A stretch of DNA of 25,333 nt from Ichthyophonus hoferi. Lineage: Eukaryota; Opisthokonta; Ichthyosporea; Ichthyophonida; Ichthyophonidae. The DNA is taken from the NCBI GenBank assembly GCA_002751075.1, contig NAOQ01000073.1:72343-97675 (forward strand), read 5' to 3'. Below are positions 1 to 14,900 of the stretch, in pieces. Each line of letters opens with the position of its first letter. Positions within the stretch are counted from its first letter, which is position 1. The position numbers and the translations under genes are program-made. The notes beneath the pieces are model-generated. The model had not been told where the DNA came from. It did not search any database and saw only the letters and a program-made list of their open reading frames with translations.

Positions 1-238
1 AAATTAACAGAATTGCACGTGAAAATATTATATTAAGTACAATAGCTAGCACAGGAAAGTGAAATCAATGATTTATTCGTGTAAATTAGTAACCTTTAAA
101 AGAAAAAAGATGATGCGCAGATAGTATTTACTATTGAAAAAAAAAGTCATTCTGTGTTTAAAATATTTAGTTTACGTTTAGGAGCATTCGATTACAAATG
201 TGCCTTTAGGAAGCAGTCTTACTATGCCAAACTAACAC

Positions 239-1414
239 CTGCCTTTTCGGTTTCATTCTTACTTTCACCATATATAACCGAAGCATCCAGCCATGCTGTG
301 AGGTGATTTTCTGCCTCATTTTTGTCGATACCATCCACACGTCGAAAAAGCATTGTAGAATTAGGAGGGAAATGCTGTGTGGGAATTAGCTTAGTATATA
401 GGATTGCATAAATATGTCTAAAGATGTACATATATTTTTTGTAGAAAGTAGTAATACTCAATGTTTGGGGACTTTCAATTTATCAATTTATGTAAATAAA
501 GAGAATAAAATAACAGTTTGCGGTTGACTACAGTGAAAGGCGAAAGGGGCTTGATAAGGAACATCATTAGTCTAGAGTGCTTTTAGATAGAACTATCTAC
601 ATGGCTCCCAAATATATTTTCTGTATATCATCATTATGTTGTATTCAAATATGTAAGTTAAAATATGCTCAAATTTCCAACTCAACTACTACAATGTGTT
701 TCTAAGCACAATAGTACGGATACAATCAGTTGGTATTTGCTTTTTTCATATGATAGGTATGCAGTGTATCAAAAGATTAATATCAGTTCAGATAAATAAA
801 GACAAGTTTCTTGCATAATATTAATATATATTTAATAGACATGAACAAAAGTAGGAATTTACATCCTCCATTTTCCTTTACGATTATAGTCATAGTATTT
901 GTTAAGCATTGCTTGCATATATAGGTGATAAAACTACAAAAAATGTATAAATCATGCTAATACATAGGATTTTCCACAAGATACAACCATATAATACTTT
1001 ATCATCTTCAGGAATAATGATATCATCCTTCACCAGTTGTGGGGTAATTAGTTTAAGGTCAAAGACCAATGAAATGTCGTGATTAACAAACTGGCCCCAC
1101 TGCATATGCAATGTATTGAGTCCACGGGGATCATATGATGCACTCGTTCTATTAAAAAGAATGTTGCTCAGCACTCGTACTTCCGGATGATCTGGATCAT
1201 GAAGCTCTGCAGTTATCCTAGGCACTGTACACCATCTGTTTGTGTCAGCATGTGCTGCACCTCTTAAGGGGTACTTGAAGTTGTTAAATGTACCATTCTC
1301 TGTACGGTACATATACTTTTGTGGATTGGGATGGAAAAATGGACATTGTGCGCTGACCCGATCTAGATAAGCATCAATCAGCATACAAAACATCCATATC
1401 CGAATGCTAACCAT
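239..1414 (-). CDS. Animal haem peroxidase, 5' part only (gene runs off the left edge)
   Basis: Two coding exons are visible: 998..1414 (139 codons, phase 0) and 239..374. Intron 375..997 has donor AAA|GTATTA and acceptor cacacag; the downstream donor is GCAG|GTGTTAG. The ATG at 1414 gives a weakly hydrophobic start ending in VSA, just before Q23-C24, which could be a signal peptide, so a secreted or lumenal enzyme is likely. Family marks are YRTENGTFNN (36-45), YPLRGAA (48-54), RVLSN (80-84), DPRGLN (95-100) and MQWGQFVNHD (104-113), which contains the distal haem histidine H112. The second exon carries LDASVIYG, the usual DASxVYG motif. Known family role: haem-dependent oxidation of halides or organic substrates with hydrogen peroxide. 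Oddity: the residue before the distal His is Asn111, where myeloperoxidase-type enzymes have the haem-ester Asp. The catalytic Arg and proximal His would lie off the left edge. Positions 1-238 look like intron. The first-exon donor was chosen by phase and is not strong. Confidence 0.82.
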
Positions 1415-2434
1415 TCTACTATTACGATCCACGCATTTGTGTGTCAGTGTGGAATGCAGGATGGAGCCGTTATTATGCGCATGTATGGTTATGCCGTTAG
1501 ATCAACTCAAAGGATTGTGCAGGAATCGCATTGCTGATTGGCTCAGCTTCAATGGACGTAAATTTATCATATTTTACATAGCGAGGTATCAACTTTTACA
1601 GCCCGAATAAGATATAGAATAATATACTGATCTCTGCAATTGTTAGACTTATAATAGGATTTTAGTGCTAAAAATTGTTAAGTTTACGTGTGTTAACTTA
1701 AAATCAAACACTCAGTATTTCTTTTAATTTGCTGAGCAGCAAAACAAATTCTGACATAAATAAATTTAATTCTAACGACCAATGAAAATATGATCATTTA
1801 CTTCTTAATCGCAATTTGCCGTCCATTGGAATTTCTAAGTTATGCTATTGGCTCACTGTGAACTTACTGGCTTTAAACTTATACGTAGGAATGTGATTAA
1901 TATAGAATGTTAATACCTAAATAAAATGACATGTCACGGATTATCTTGCAATCTCGTGGATTTTATGGTTTTTTATTTTGCGTGATTGGTTCGCAAAAAA
2001 TACTGCCCACAATATGTAGATCAGGGATAGCTGATCCAACGATCTCCCTTCCAATCAAATTGATATCTAAAATTCAAACTAACATACCCATAAACAATTG
2101 TAATGTTATATTAGTCTGTCTTATGCCAACTACATACATCTACAGGTTTGAAAACGACCTCAATATGTGAAATTGGCCCTTGGTTGGTTATTTTGACACT
2201 CTGTCATATAGTATGAAGCAAGATGGCAAAGGGTGATAGCTTAATGCCCGTGTACATAGATAGGACCTATACCCAGTGTGGCACAATTGCATAGAAAGCT
2301 GATAGTATATTGATATTGAATTTAGCTGTATAAAAGTACGACTAAAATCCAACCTTCAATCATTGTTCTTTTATGAGTTTCAAAAAACGTGCAATTAAAT
2401 AATAATATTACTCAAACAATTTGTTTTCTTTTAC
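1415..2434. other. Non-coding stretch upstream of the peroxidase gene
   Basis: AT-rich intergenic DNA between the start of the peroxidase gene and the candidate inverted-repeat element. Open frames here (for example 1931-2170 on the plus strand) are short, hydrophobic or low in information, and match no family I recognise. Apart from the CCAAT box near 1540 nothing specific is seen. Confidence 0.6.
1537..1541 (-). promoter_or_regulatory. CCAAT box upstream of the peroxidase gene
   Basis: On the minus strand the sequence reads AGCCAATCAG, a full match to the NF-Y core consensus, about 125 bases upstream of the peroxidase ATG at 1414. No convincing TATA box lies between them. The distance and orientation fit a proximal promoter, but the transcription start is not known. 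Confidence 0.35.
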
Positions 2435-3033
2435 ATCGGCCGAGACCGTCTTCATCCTAGATGCAGGGCTAAGTCATAGCCAAAATGACGGTATACCATT
2501 ACCTTTTTATCGAAAATCCTTATAAGCTTATATAACCCAAACTAGTAAAGAAGTATACATAATAATATGTATACTCCCCAGCAACAAAGCCATGTGACTG
2601 ATTAATTAAATTCTCTTACATCGCGCTCTAGATGCATCACCCATGTTATCTAACAAAATTAATGATGACGTTTGGTGCAAATAACTATATCATTAGTTAA
2701 GTTATACTCGCCAGGCAATTACTTGATTGATCATTCCCAAGTAATAATAGGCTTGTCCTACTTCCCACTCATAAATATGCACAATCTGGTTTCTTAATTA
2801 CTGATTGATTAATCAGTTCTAATTTTTATTACTACACTAATATATCACAAGTGTAAGAAAAGAAACACCATATGGAAGGATTGTACTCTCAATGTACATT
2901 TACCCATTCAAATACTAACTACGACTATTATTACTACAAGTCACCCAATTTCATATGGTAACAAAAATAATTACTATAAATGCCATGCTAATCACTGGTG
3001 GGCCAGACTGTCATCAAGAGAGTCTTGGCCGAT
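2435..3033. repeat. Possible small inverted-repeat (MITE-like) element
   Basis: Positions 2435-2460 and the reverse complement of 3008-3033 match at about 19 of 26 bases, both beginning ATCGGCC. A TA dinucleotide lies a base or so outside each end. The interior (about 550 bases) has no open frame of note. This is the form of a decayed non-autonomous TA-target DNA transposon, but the similarity is modest and could be chance. No second copy was noticed in the window. Confidence 0.25.
2825..2830 (-). terminator. Candidate polyadenylation signal of the ornithine aminotransferase gene
   Basis: AATAAA on the minus strand, about 390 bases beyond the OAT stop codon at 3216-3218. It is the nearest canonical hexamer I found downstream. 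It falls inside the candidate inverted-repeat element. A variant signal closer to the stop is equally possible. Confidence 0.3.
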
Positions 3034-3215
3034 ATAATATGATTTTTCTTTAACAACTATTAAATAAAAATTATACTACAATATCGATATCACAAGTCAA
3101 TGCGCAGAGCAATTAAGCGATGAAAGGCAAACGGAAGGCCAAGTACTAATAGTACCTAATTCCATCATGTAGTTATTAACATATGGTGCGGTAGATGCGT
3201 GGCCGGTGGCAGCAT

Positions 3216-7219
<4,004 letters not shown>

Positions 7220-7273
7220 TCTGTCGGACTTGCTTTTATGCAAAGATTCAGGGTGTATAGCGATGTTTACGTT
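7220..7273 (-). other. OAT: OAT 5' leader segment next to the first coding exon
   Basis: An acceptor tttccgcag ends at 7274, so the exon probably begins at 7273 and continues into the coding exon at 7219. These 54 bases contain no ATG and are open in the OAT frame. They serve either as untranslated leader or as coding sequence if the upstream exon is used. A strong donor TTTCG|GTAAGT at 7666 marks the end of a first leader exon lying just downstream of the TATA box. Confidence 0.6.
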
Positions 7274-7494
7274 CTGCGGAAAATCATAGCGATTATCAGA
7301 CAGATATCATAGTAGGCGACTTTAGCAACTTTTCCGTATGCTTCTCAGGTATCCAATGTAAAATACTGGAATAAACGATATACGATAACCCAATGATGTT
7401 TACATTGTGGATGTGCATAAAAATATATGCGTACCAAGCAATTGGAGTACGTAGAGTAGAAAAGAGCTGGTTCTGTAGATACATGTTCACTGAC

Positions 7495-7619
7495 ATATTT
7501 CAGACCTCCCAGCGCTTTGCCCAAAAGGTTTGGTTGTAACAATATTCGCTTTGTCAACTGCTTACTATAACAACTCGAACCCGAACCGAGTTGCCTCATA
7601 CAATATAACATTTTCAAAT
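7495..7619 (-). other. OAT: Candidate upstream exon encoding a mitochondrial presequence for OAT
   Basis: After a good acceptor (gttttgttacag, ending at 7620) an ATG at 7611 opens 39 codons to a donor TAT|GTCAGT (GT at 7494-7493). The same donor hexamer is used by OAT intron 3. The phase is 0, so it joins the exon beginning at 7273, whose 18 codons before the 7219 ATG are open. The 39 residues have six Lys/Arg (R6, K17, K21, R22, K32, K38) and no Asp or Glu, plus many Ser and Leu, which is the composition of a mitochondrial targeting sequence. The result would be a precursor of about 475 residues. The implied first intron (7620-7666) is only 47 bases, unusually short. Alternatively the leader exon at 7667 splices directly to 7273 and only the 418-residue form is made. 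Confidence 0.45.
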
Positions 7620-7702
7620 CTGTAACAAAACAACATAAAAACAACCCCCAATCCAAAAACACTTACCGAAACTGCGCTAACAAATTTTTGTCATGGGCTT
7701 TT

Positions 7703-7768
7703 CTTTTATACTTGGTCTGGAATGATCATCGTAACTAGTCATCAAATCTGGCCAATAGGCGCCAAAAT
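7703..7768 (-). promoter_or_regulatory. OAT core promoter: TATA box, inverted CCAAT box and E2F-like site
   Basis: On the minus strand TATAAAAG lies at 7703-7710, about 37-45 bases upstream of the leader exon donor, so transcription would start near 7680. An inverted CCAAT box (CCAAT on the plus strand, 7752-7756) lies about 75 bases upstream of that start, its usual place. Immediately next to it the minus strand reads TTTTGGCGCC, which contains the E2F consensus TTTSSCGC. The motifs are seen directly; their function is inference. Confidence 0.55.
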
Positions 7769-10261
7769 ATTTAACTAATAGAATAAAATTCCATTAATAA
7801 CTGCAGTGGTTGTCAACAGACATAATTTTTCACGAATCAGACAAATATAAATCACGTCAGACGCAGATACCAAGACATGCCTATTTTTTCATTGACGGCC
7901 TTGCATTGTGATTCGCTATGAATGGATGGGTTAAAAGACCACAATAAAACTAGTTATTCTTTTTTATTTATTTTCTATTTTTTGAAAACACTCATTAAAA
8001 AAATTAAAAAATACACTTAATTATTTTTTTTAATAATGGTTTTTTTAAAATAAAAAATACACTATTTTAAAAGGAATGATAGTAGGGATTAATAAAAAGT
8101 AACTGTAGCTCTGTGCGAACAAGATTAGATAAGGTACTCTTATAAAATATATCACATAATTTTCAACTACTACTATTATCTAAAACTACCAAAAAATATA
8201 TGTTTTTTTAAAAAATATTTAATAATTTTAAATACAGTGTCATTTTTTTTTGGTTTCATATTCTAATAAAATAGACCATTTTGGAATATAGAAAATCATA
8301 TTATATTTGGAGTTTTGCCCTACTCTCCTAAGAGCAATGAAATTGCACAAACCCGCAGGGAAGATCTGAGCGGCTAGGCCACTCTTTTTTGTGGTTGCAC
8401 ATGACACACAGCCGGGCTATCCTGAACAAAACAAAACGAAAAAGCACGTGGGGTTTTTTTTAAAATCCTGCTTAAAATAAAGCACTGTACAATAAACACG
8501 AATTCGTAAATATAGACACAGACTTGGAACTGGTTTATTTTTTATCTTTAATCTCTATACATAGGTGATAATGTAAACACTGCTGAATACAAGATGGAAC
8601 TAATAATAATAATATGAGTCCAATGCTATTTTGTTAGTAAGAGTAACAACATATTGGAAATTTTGAAAGGAGGATATCGGTCTGTGATCATAATAGAAGC
8701 ATCGGGACTATTCCAATACATCATATATACTTGAACTTAAAATTGACTTCATCAAGCATTTTAAGAACTATTTTTAAGCTTAGTAATGACATAGCTTGCA
8801 AAATCTGATCAACAATTGCCACCTAAAGTACGACTCGTTGTGGATGAAAGATATATATCTTATCTATGACTGTATCATAGCATGTTATGATGTGTTTTGT
8901 TGATTGTATACACACGTGGTTTAAATCAGCTCAGTGGTATAAAATTTGGGGCCCGTGCTGTATTATACTTGCCGACCAATGCTATATAATGATTAATGGT
9001 ATGCGTACCTTTTGGGAATAACTAGATCATATGTAAATATTTAAAACACCGAGGCGCCACTCTGCATTATGAAGTCCATATCAATAAAAAAGATTACTGA
9101 ACAATGTAAGACATCGATATTGATTATTGATTTGATTTATGGTCAACTATTTTTAATTTTTATGCTCTGCCAAATAACTTTTAGCACATTCAACGGTGTA
9201 GAAATTAACAAAAACTAATGAGCACAAGTTACTGGTTGGTTGTTTAATCGGAAAAAGATATAGAGAGGTGTAGAATGGATGTGGATGTGGATTGCTTTGT
9301 TTTTCTTAAAGATGAGCAGCTTTAAGGTTAGTGTAGAGTGTTATAATAGAAAGTTGGTTGTATTTCAGTGAGGTAGAAATAGGAATAGGGCCATATATGG
9401 TGTTATAATATACGGGAATATATGTGCGTAATGCGGCTGACGTCACATCGGGCTTTTAGCAAAGACTTGCAAAATATATCATATCAATAGTGGAAATAAT
9501 TGGGCAAGCTCTATGTTATCTACTTAATAAAAACAGCAGCATTGGATGGAATTTGATTTGCCATAGCTTTTCCAATAACCCGGTTTTGCATATTCAGCTT
9601 ATTACCTATTTTGGTAAATTGAAACATTAAGGGTAAAAAAATTTAGCTCCGAGAGCATTGCTGGAAAGTAAAAGGCAAATGTAAAAATGATACCCAGATG
9701 TAAAAGCAATTGCTGGGAACATTAGTGATAAAACGTCACTTTTTTGTTGCCACCAGATAGGGACACAATCATGTTTCATGTGTATTACTTACTATTCATC
9801 ATTCTTGTTATATTGCACTATATAAACCATATTATATATGCATCATCATAGGAACTCAATCTACTGTGTATTATCATAGCGATCTCCACGTTGTTCACGT
9901 CCACGTCTTCTTTCGGTATCGGCTGAGGTAAGAGATAGTAAGTGGTGTATCAATGTTATAATGTTTAAAGAGGTAAGACATTGCCGAGCCGAGGTCAAAC
10001 TGAAATGATGGCCTCATCGATTATGAATAACCATTTAGCAGTCAATGGGCTTGAAAGATAACTTTGTATCGCCAGTGCCGCTAGTCTCTTTAAATTTGTT
10101 CCAAAATCAACTCATTTTAAATTGACCAAATCAAAATCTTTTGTCGTTATTCATTTTTTAAAAAGCAAAAAAGGATAATTATATATTAATGACCTTGGAC
10201 GAACCAGACTTGTGAGATTTCCCTTGTTATGAATAGAGCTACTCATTTAAACCTTTGAGGA
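7769..10261. other. Gene-poor AT-rich interval, left part
   Basis: No gene recognised. The first part (about 7960-8300) is dominated by A and T runs, with the 13-mer TAAAAAATACACT occurring twice. A perfect CRE palindrome TGACGTCA stands alone at 9438-9445. A 40-codon open frame on the minus strand, 9895-10017, lies in a locally less AT-rich patch and is treated as a finding, not a gene. Confidence 0.6.
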
Positions 10262-10358
10262 GCTACATTGCTTTGATGGTATCAATTAGTAGGTAGCTGA
10301 CAATTGCTACATTGCTTTGATGGTATCAATGAGTAGGTAGTTAAGAATTGCTACATAA
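10262..10358. repeat. 44-base tandem duplication
   Basis: Two adjacent 44-base units (10262-10305 and 10306-10349) each begin GCTACATTGCTTTGATGGTA and differ at only a few bases. A third copy starts at 10350 and is lost after about nine bases. This is a local tandem duplication in non-coding DNA. Confidence 0.85.
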
Positions 10359-10473
10359 TTTTAAGCAAGTTTCAGTCAGAAATTTTTTTTCAAATAACTA
10401 GGCGACCTTGCTCACAGTATATTACTTTTTAACTGCAATTCAAATATCTTTCCGCTCACTTTTCATAGTCGCT

Positions 10474-10909
10474 TTAGCCAATAGGTCTAGCTTTCAATAG
10501 GTGCTCTGATTGATCAGCTGAACTGACACAACCTCCGATACCCAATTGTTCATACGAATAACAAAAACAAATCTAGAAATGAGAGATAATACATTTTCCG
10601 AATAAATTAGTTTCATTTTACTGTTTACCCCTCCACTAACCTTTCAAAAAAATTGTAAAAAGGTCATCCTTAACGTCCATGTCTTTCTCCTCCTTGGTTG
10701 GGCTCTCTATTATTTTTGAGATCAGAAACAAGTCCACCCTCGGTGAACTCAAATATCTAGCTTCTTCTTACTCTGTTTTGAAGGAAACCAGTGCTCGAGA
10801 ATGTTCTAGATGAAATGTTGCCTAATTCGCTAATTCTGGGATATATGGCAATTTGATAGATCGATCTCCCCAGTGCATTGTACATAATATGAGGTAATGA
10901 CAGGAGCAT
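10474..10909 (-). CDS. Speculative two-exon small protein, 78 residues, unrecognised
   Basis: An ATG at 10909 opens 46 codons to a strong donor ACAGA|GTAAG (GT at 10771-10770). A strong acceptor tctctcatttctag ends at 10573 and starts a second exon, 10474-10572, which reads on in the same phase for 32 codons to TAA. The product starts MLLSLPHIMY, has a basic, Ser-rich middle and three Cys in the second exon. I recognise no domain. Good splice sites plus matching phase are the only support; codon use is not clearly coding and the region around it is gene-poor. Chance is a real alternative. Confidence 0.17.
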
Positions 10910-11005
10910 AACAAACAATTCGTCCCAATCGGTTTTCTTCACTACCTGGACCTCTCGGCTTTTATAAATAATCTCAGAAAAAAGCGGGTCGTCATAGGTG
11001 TGCAA

Positions 11006-12099
11006 TCACTGGTAGTTGGTTGGTTGGTACTTGGCCGTTCAGTAGGCTAACCACCCTCCACGTTTTGGCTTTTTGCAAAGATCATTTCGATTTGTAAGTT
11101 ACCTACCATTCCTCTTATTTGGAAACGTCTGGTAGCTTTTTCACGGATACCAATCCATGAATAGAAAACATGGAACAAGAGATTTTGCATTATGCGACTA
11201 ATTATTTCTTTCAAAGTGCGCTATGATTCTTTAACATCCAGTAAACGTAGTGCCCTGCTGGCATATAAACCAATCAACTGCTGTATAAGAGGGTCTCAAA
11301 TCAGGTATGAATTCCTACAAGACTGCCATAGACATAAACTCTACCTTGCACGTCTGTGTTTGTTTCCAATAATTGGCCGTAGTATAATAGGTTTAATTGG
11401 TATTGGGACACGAGGAAAATAACAGTACTGGTCATTGCACACCTTTACGTTTAGACTCATCTATAGCCACTATGAAATGCGTATTATCGCTAGTAGCTAG
11501 TTCGGTGTAGTTAGTTATTTAAGCGAGTAAAATTGATGAGTCTTTTTAACTGTGTTAACTATATTAGTAATGTAAATCAATTTTTATCCCCTAGGTTTAA
11601 ATTGGTTTAAATCACAATATAATTGATTTTTTCTTGAATTATGCTACTTCTTAGTGAGGTCAATATTGGTGAGTTTTCCTTTATTGTTTAAATACTAATC
11701 CATTGATGGTGTAGCCTGTAAATATAGAATCGGTTGTTTGGGTTTCAATTTTCTGAAAATACCAATTAATTTAGAGCATGTCAGATAATCGCAATAGTTT
11801 GGGGAAGATCTGCAAATCTAGATAATGGAACAGATTAGTGAAAGTGCATAAATCGGCAATTGGGATTAGATTGGGCAGATTGCTAAGTTTTGGAGACTAG
11901 ATGTTGAACTGAGAGAAAGACCCCTAAATATACTGTTAAAATTAAAGAATGGGTTATGTCGTACTTGTTACTATGTGACTGGTGGATAGGTAAATAGCAA
12001 GTTAAACAGGTATAACCAATGTTAGTTTATCCCTAAAGCATATAGGATTCAGATTCTTAATTAGGACCAGGTTTTAATTTTGGTTACTTGAAAAACAAA
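11006..12099. other. Gene-poor interval, middle part
   Basis: AT-rich DNA with scattered stops in all frames. A 76-codon open frame at 11192-11422 on the plus strand has no recognisable motif and no supporting start or splice context. Nothing else is seen. Confidence 0.55.
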
Positions 12100-14900
12100 T
12101 TGTGTTAACAGCATATCATGATGAGTATTGTATAGGCCATATAATCACCAGAGCATGTAAAAAATGTGCAAAAAACGTTAATTGCTTCTACTGTTCCCAA
12201 AAGGAAGGTGGTTGACAACGTTTAAGAAAAAGAATGCTTGTGTCAAAGTGCCTATTAATTTAAGGGACAAAAACATGGAAGTTATTTAGAATCTGAGCAA
12301 CATATTCAATCACTATGAAACTGCAAATAATCTAGGCACTGCTAGTGCTCATACCACTTCTGCTATAGATGAATAATAAACGCTCTTCGTAGCAAAACTT
12401 ATACTTTTCTAAGCCAGTCAATATATTGGAATCCGTGTACATGAACTGCTTGTAATTTGTAGATTTCAGTACAATTATTTACAACAATGAGAAAAAATAT
12501 GCTGCGATCATAATTAGTGCAATGTTCAAAAGCCCATGGATCTACATAAGTAGTCAACTTGTTAGCATACAATATAAAACACATTTTGAGGAGCAAATAG
12601 AAAGTATCTGCAATATGCACTTTTTGCTAACTATATAACTATGTACAAAGACTGTCATAAATAAGAGATCCAATTTCCCATTACCAAGAATTCCTGGTAA
12701 GAACTCAAGGTTTCAGAAAAGAAACGTAAATTACTGTAGCCTACCTATAATGAATCTCCCAGATGATCACAACCCATGTCCTTAACTCTAGCCTATTATC
12801 TATTTACAGGTACAATGATTTTATAATATTGGGGGGCACTGGAAAACATGCACGATCCTTCATTCCAAGGCACCTTGAAAATATTTTACATTCCACTACG
12901 TAGGATACACAGATAAGTTAGAGTCTATAGACTTTTTTCCAAGCAATATGTAATCTTATTTAATCAAAATTCACTAAAATTTGCTATAATGCACACTAAT
13001 CAGTTAGATAAAACTTTTCATATAGTATTAAAGTTATATCTATAAACTTGCATGTTTTTGATCATGTAGCTCTGCAAACAGATGACATAATTAGTTTAGC
13101 TAAGACTAAAGAGATACAAGTGGTTTCTTCACGGTGTTAGTGAGTATCAACTGGTTAAGTAGCTCTGCCTAAAAATAAAACCCTTAACAACACCTGCTTC
13201 AAAATTATTTGAAGCTGATAATCTTCACCATTTTTTTTTAGTTGTCTACTTTATACTTATCATATTGCCTCTTTTCTTGAAGGATACTACTTTTTGAATT
13301 AAACTAAGCTTATCTTATGATTTGCATACCAGTAGAACATATGACTCTACTTGAAATAGCATTATGTTGTGATATTTTATTACAGAAAGTACCTTTTGAT
13401 GCCAAATTTCCTTTATGTTGGACGTTTGTATTCTAATACATATTCCTTATAAGGAGAATTTTTTAAAACATTTCTGATGCATTAACTAGTAGTTTTTCCA
13501 ATGACAATGAGTACTAACAGTCCTGTTGACTTGGTTCTTACGACAAACCAAACTGCTTATCAAGATTGATTTTGTTCCATTTTCTAAATTAAACTCTCAG
13601 CAGCCATATTTCAATCTACTAGTGCTATTTTCTTTATCTACAGTCTTTATGTTGGTAGTTCTGCAGGTGTGTTAGAGACTAGTGCTGAATAATCACAATT
13701 GATCATTAAGTCTTGGTATATAAAATATTTAACCTTGAGTATCACCATATATCGGAGAGTGGCATCTCCGGCTAGTTAAAAACTGTAACTAAGTTTTTCT
13801 GTATTTTCTTCAACTTGCCGCTGAATTCTGATAATAGTGCTGTAAGTTTTTCTTTTATTCTCAAATGCAAGTCTAGCAAAATTCTTCATAAAAAGAGCAA
13901 GTTTTACTTAGAGCTAATTCCGATGGTTTCCAGTATCTAGATAAAGACCTGTTCCAATTCCATTGCTTTGGTTTATAATATTTCTATGACTACAAACACC
14001 GGTCTACAACTTAGATTGCAAAAGCCACCTCATGATTGTGGGAGCTTCTGCAATATTGTACTGAGATTAGTGGCTTAATTGATCGAGTTATAGCTTAACT
14101 AATAGAGCCATGATCACCATATTACGCCTCTGAACTAGCTACGCTAGTATAGACAAGCAGAAACTAGTGTGCTACATTACCAAACCCATTTCCTATCAGG
14201 GTGCCTTACATTACATTCCTAATATTTTTAAAACAACCAACATCATACTAGCTATGTAAGACAACAGGTAAGAATTCCCTACATTTAGTTAACTAACTCA
14301 GATTGTGGAGTTTATTTATATCAAGGTCCATATAGGGGTTAGGCAACTCACTTAGAATGGGAAAAGCATTTTTGGTTAGAAGAAAATTCTCGTAGCTTTA
14401 CTGTTCAAATTGAACAGACTATTAACTGCTTCCCCTATATCAATGTAAATTAAGATATAGGTAACAGGAAGCATGACAGACAGTATAATGCTAATTCCTA
14501 TTTTCAGCTATACAAATAGACGCAAGTACTTAGGTTGAACCAGTATTTGGTTATCATGTTATCATTGAATTTACTAAACTTGGAGTATATGATATTATGG
14601 CAAGGACTGAGAGAAAAATCTACTAAGAAAATTGAACAAAGTGGAAACGAAAAGGATCTTGCTGCTAATATATCTAAATACAGACAGTCAACTTCTGAAG
14701 AAAAAAAAAATCACGGTAAAATTGGAGTTATATCTGGACTCTAAAAGCAAATCCTTCAATATACGTCAAGCAAAAGGTTAGTCTCACACTTGAAAATGCC
14801 AGGTTACCAGCACATCGGTATCTAATTGCCATGTACGTGGTAGAAGTAGACATGATGAATTCTCAGTTTTTGCTGTTGATATTAGCTAGATAGTGTTACG
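12100..14900 (+). other. Interval with unidentified protein-like debris
   Basis: Several short plus-strand stretches read like decayed coding sequence: around 12120-12200 (with two CxxC pairs, CKKC and CFYC), around 12220-12370, around 13820-14090, and around 14535-14890 (first charged and Lys/Glu-rich, then a hydrophobic stretch in another frame). The paired CxxC spacing faintly recalls the zinc ribbon at the end of some DNA transposases, but I cannot assign a family, and no terminal repeats or catalytic motif were found. Ordinary AT-rich chance reading is possible. Confidence 0.2.

Noticed and set aside
1414-1432. Peroxidase start at the GTG at 1432
   Set aside because: Not an ATG; the first in-frame ATG at 1414 gives a plausible signal sequence.
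8925-8990. tRNA-like box A (AGCTCAGTGGTA)
   Set aside because: No box B (GGTTCGA-type) at a suitable distance and no acceptor stem pairing, so neither a tRNA nor a tRNA-derived SINE can be supported.
9438-9445. Perfect CRE palindrome TGACGTCA as a promoter
   Set aside because: Isolated in gene-poor DNA with no nearby gene start; an eight-base match is expected by chance at this scale.
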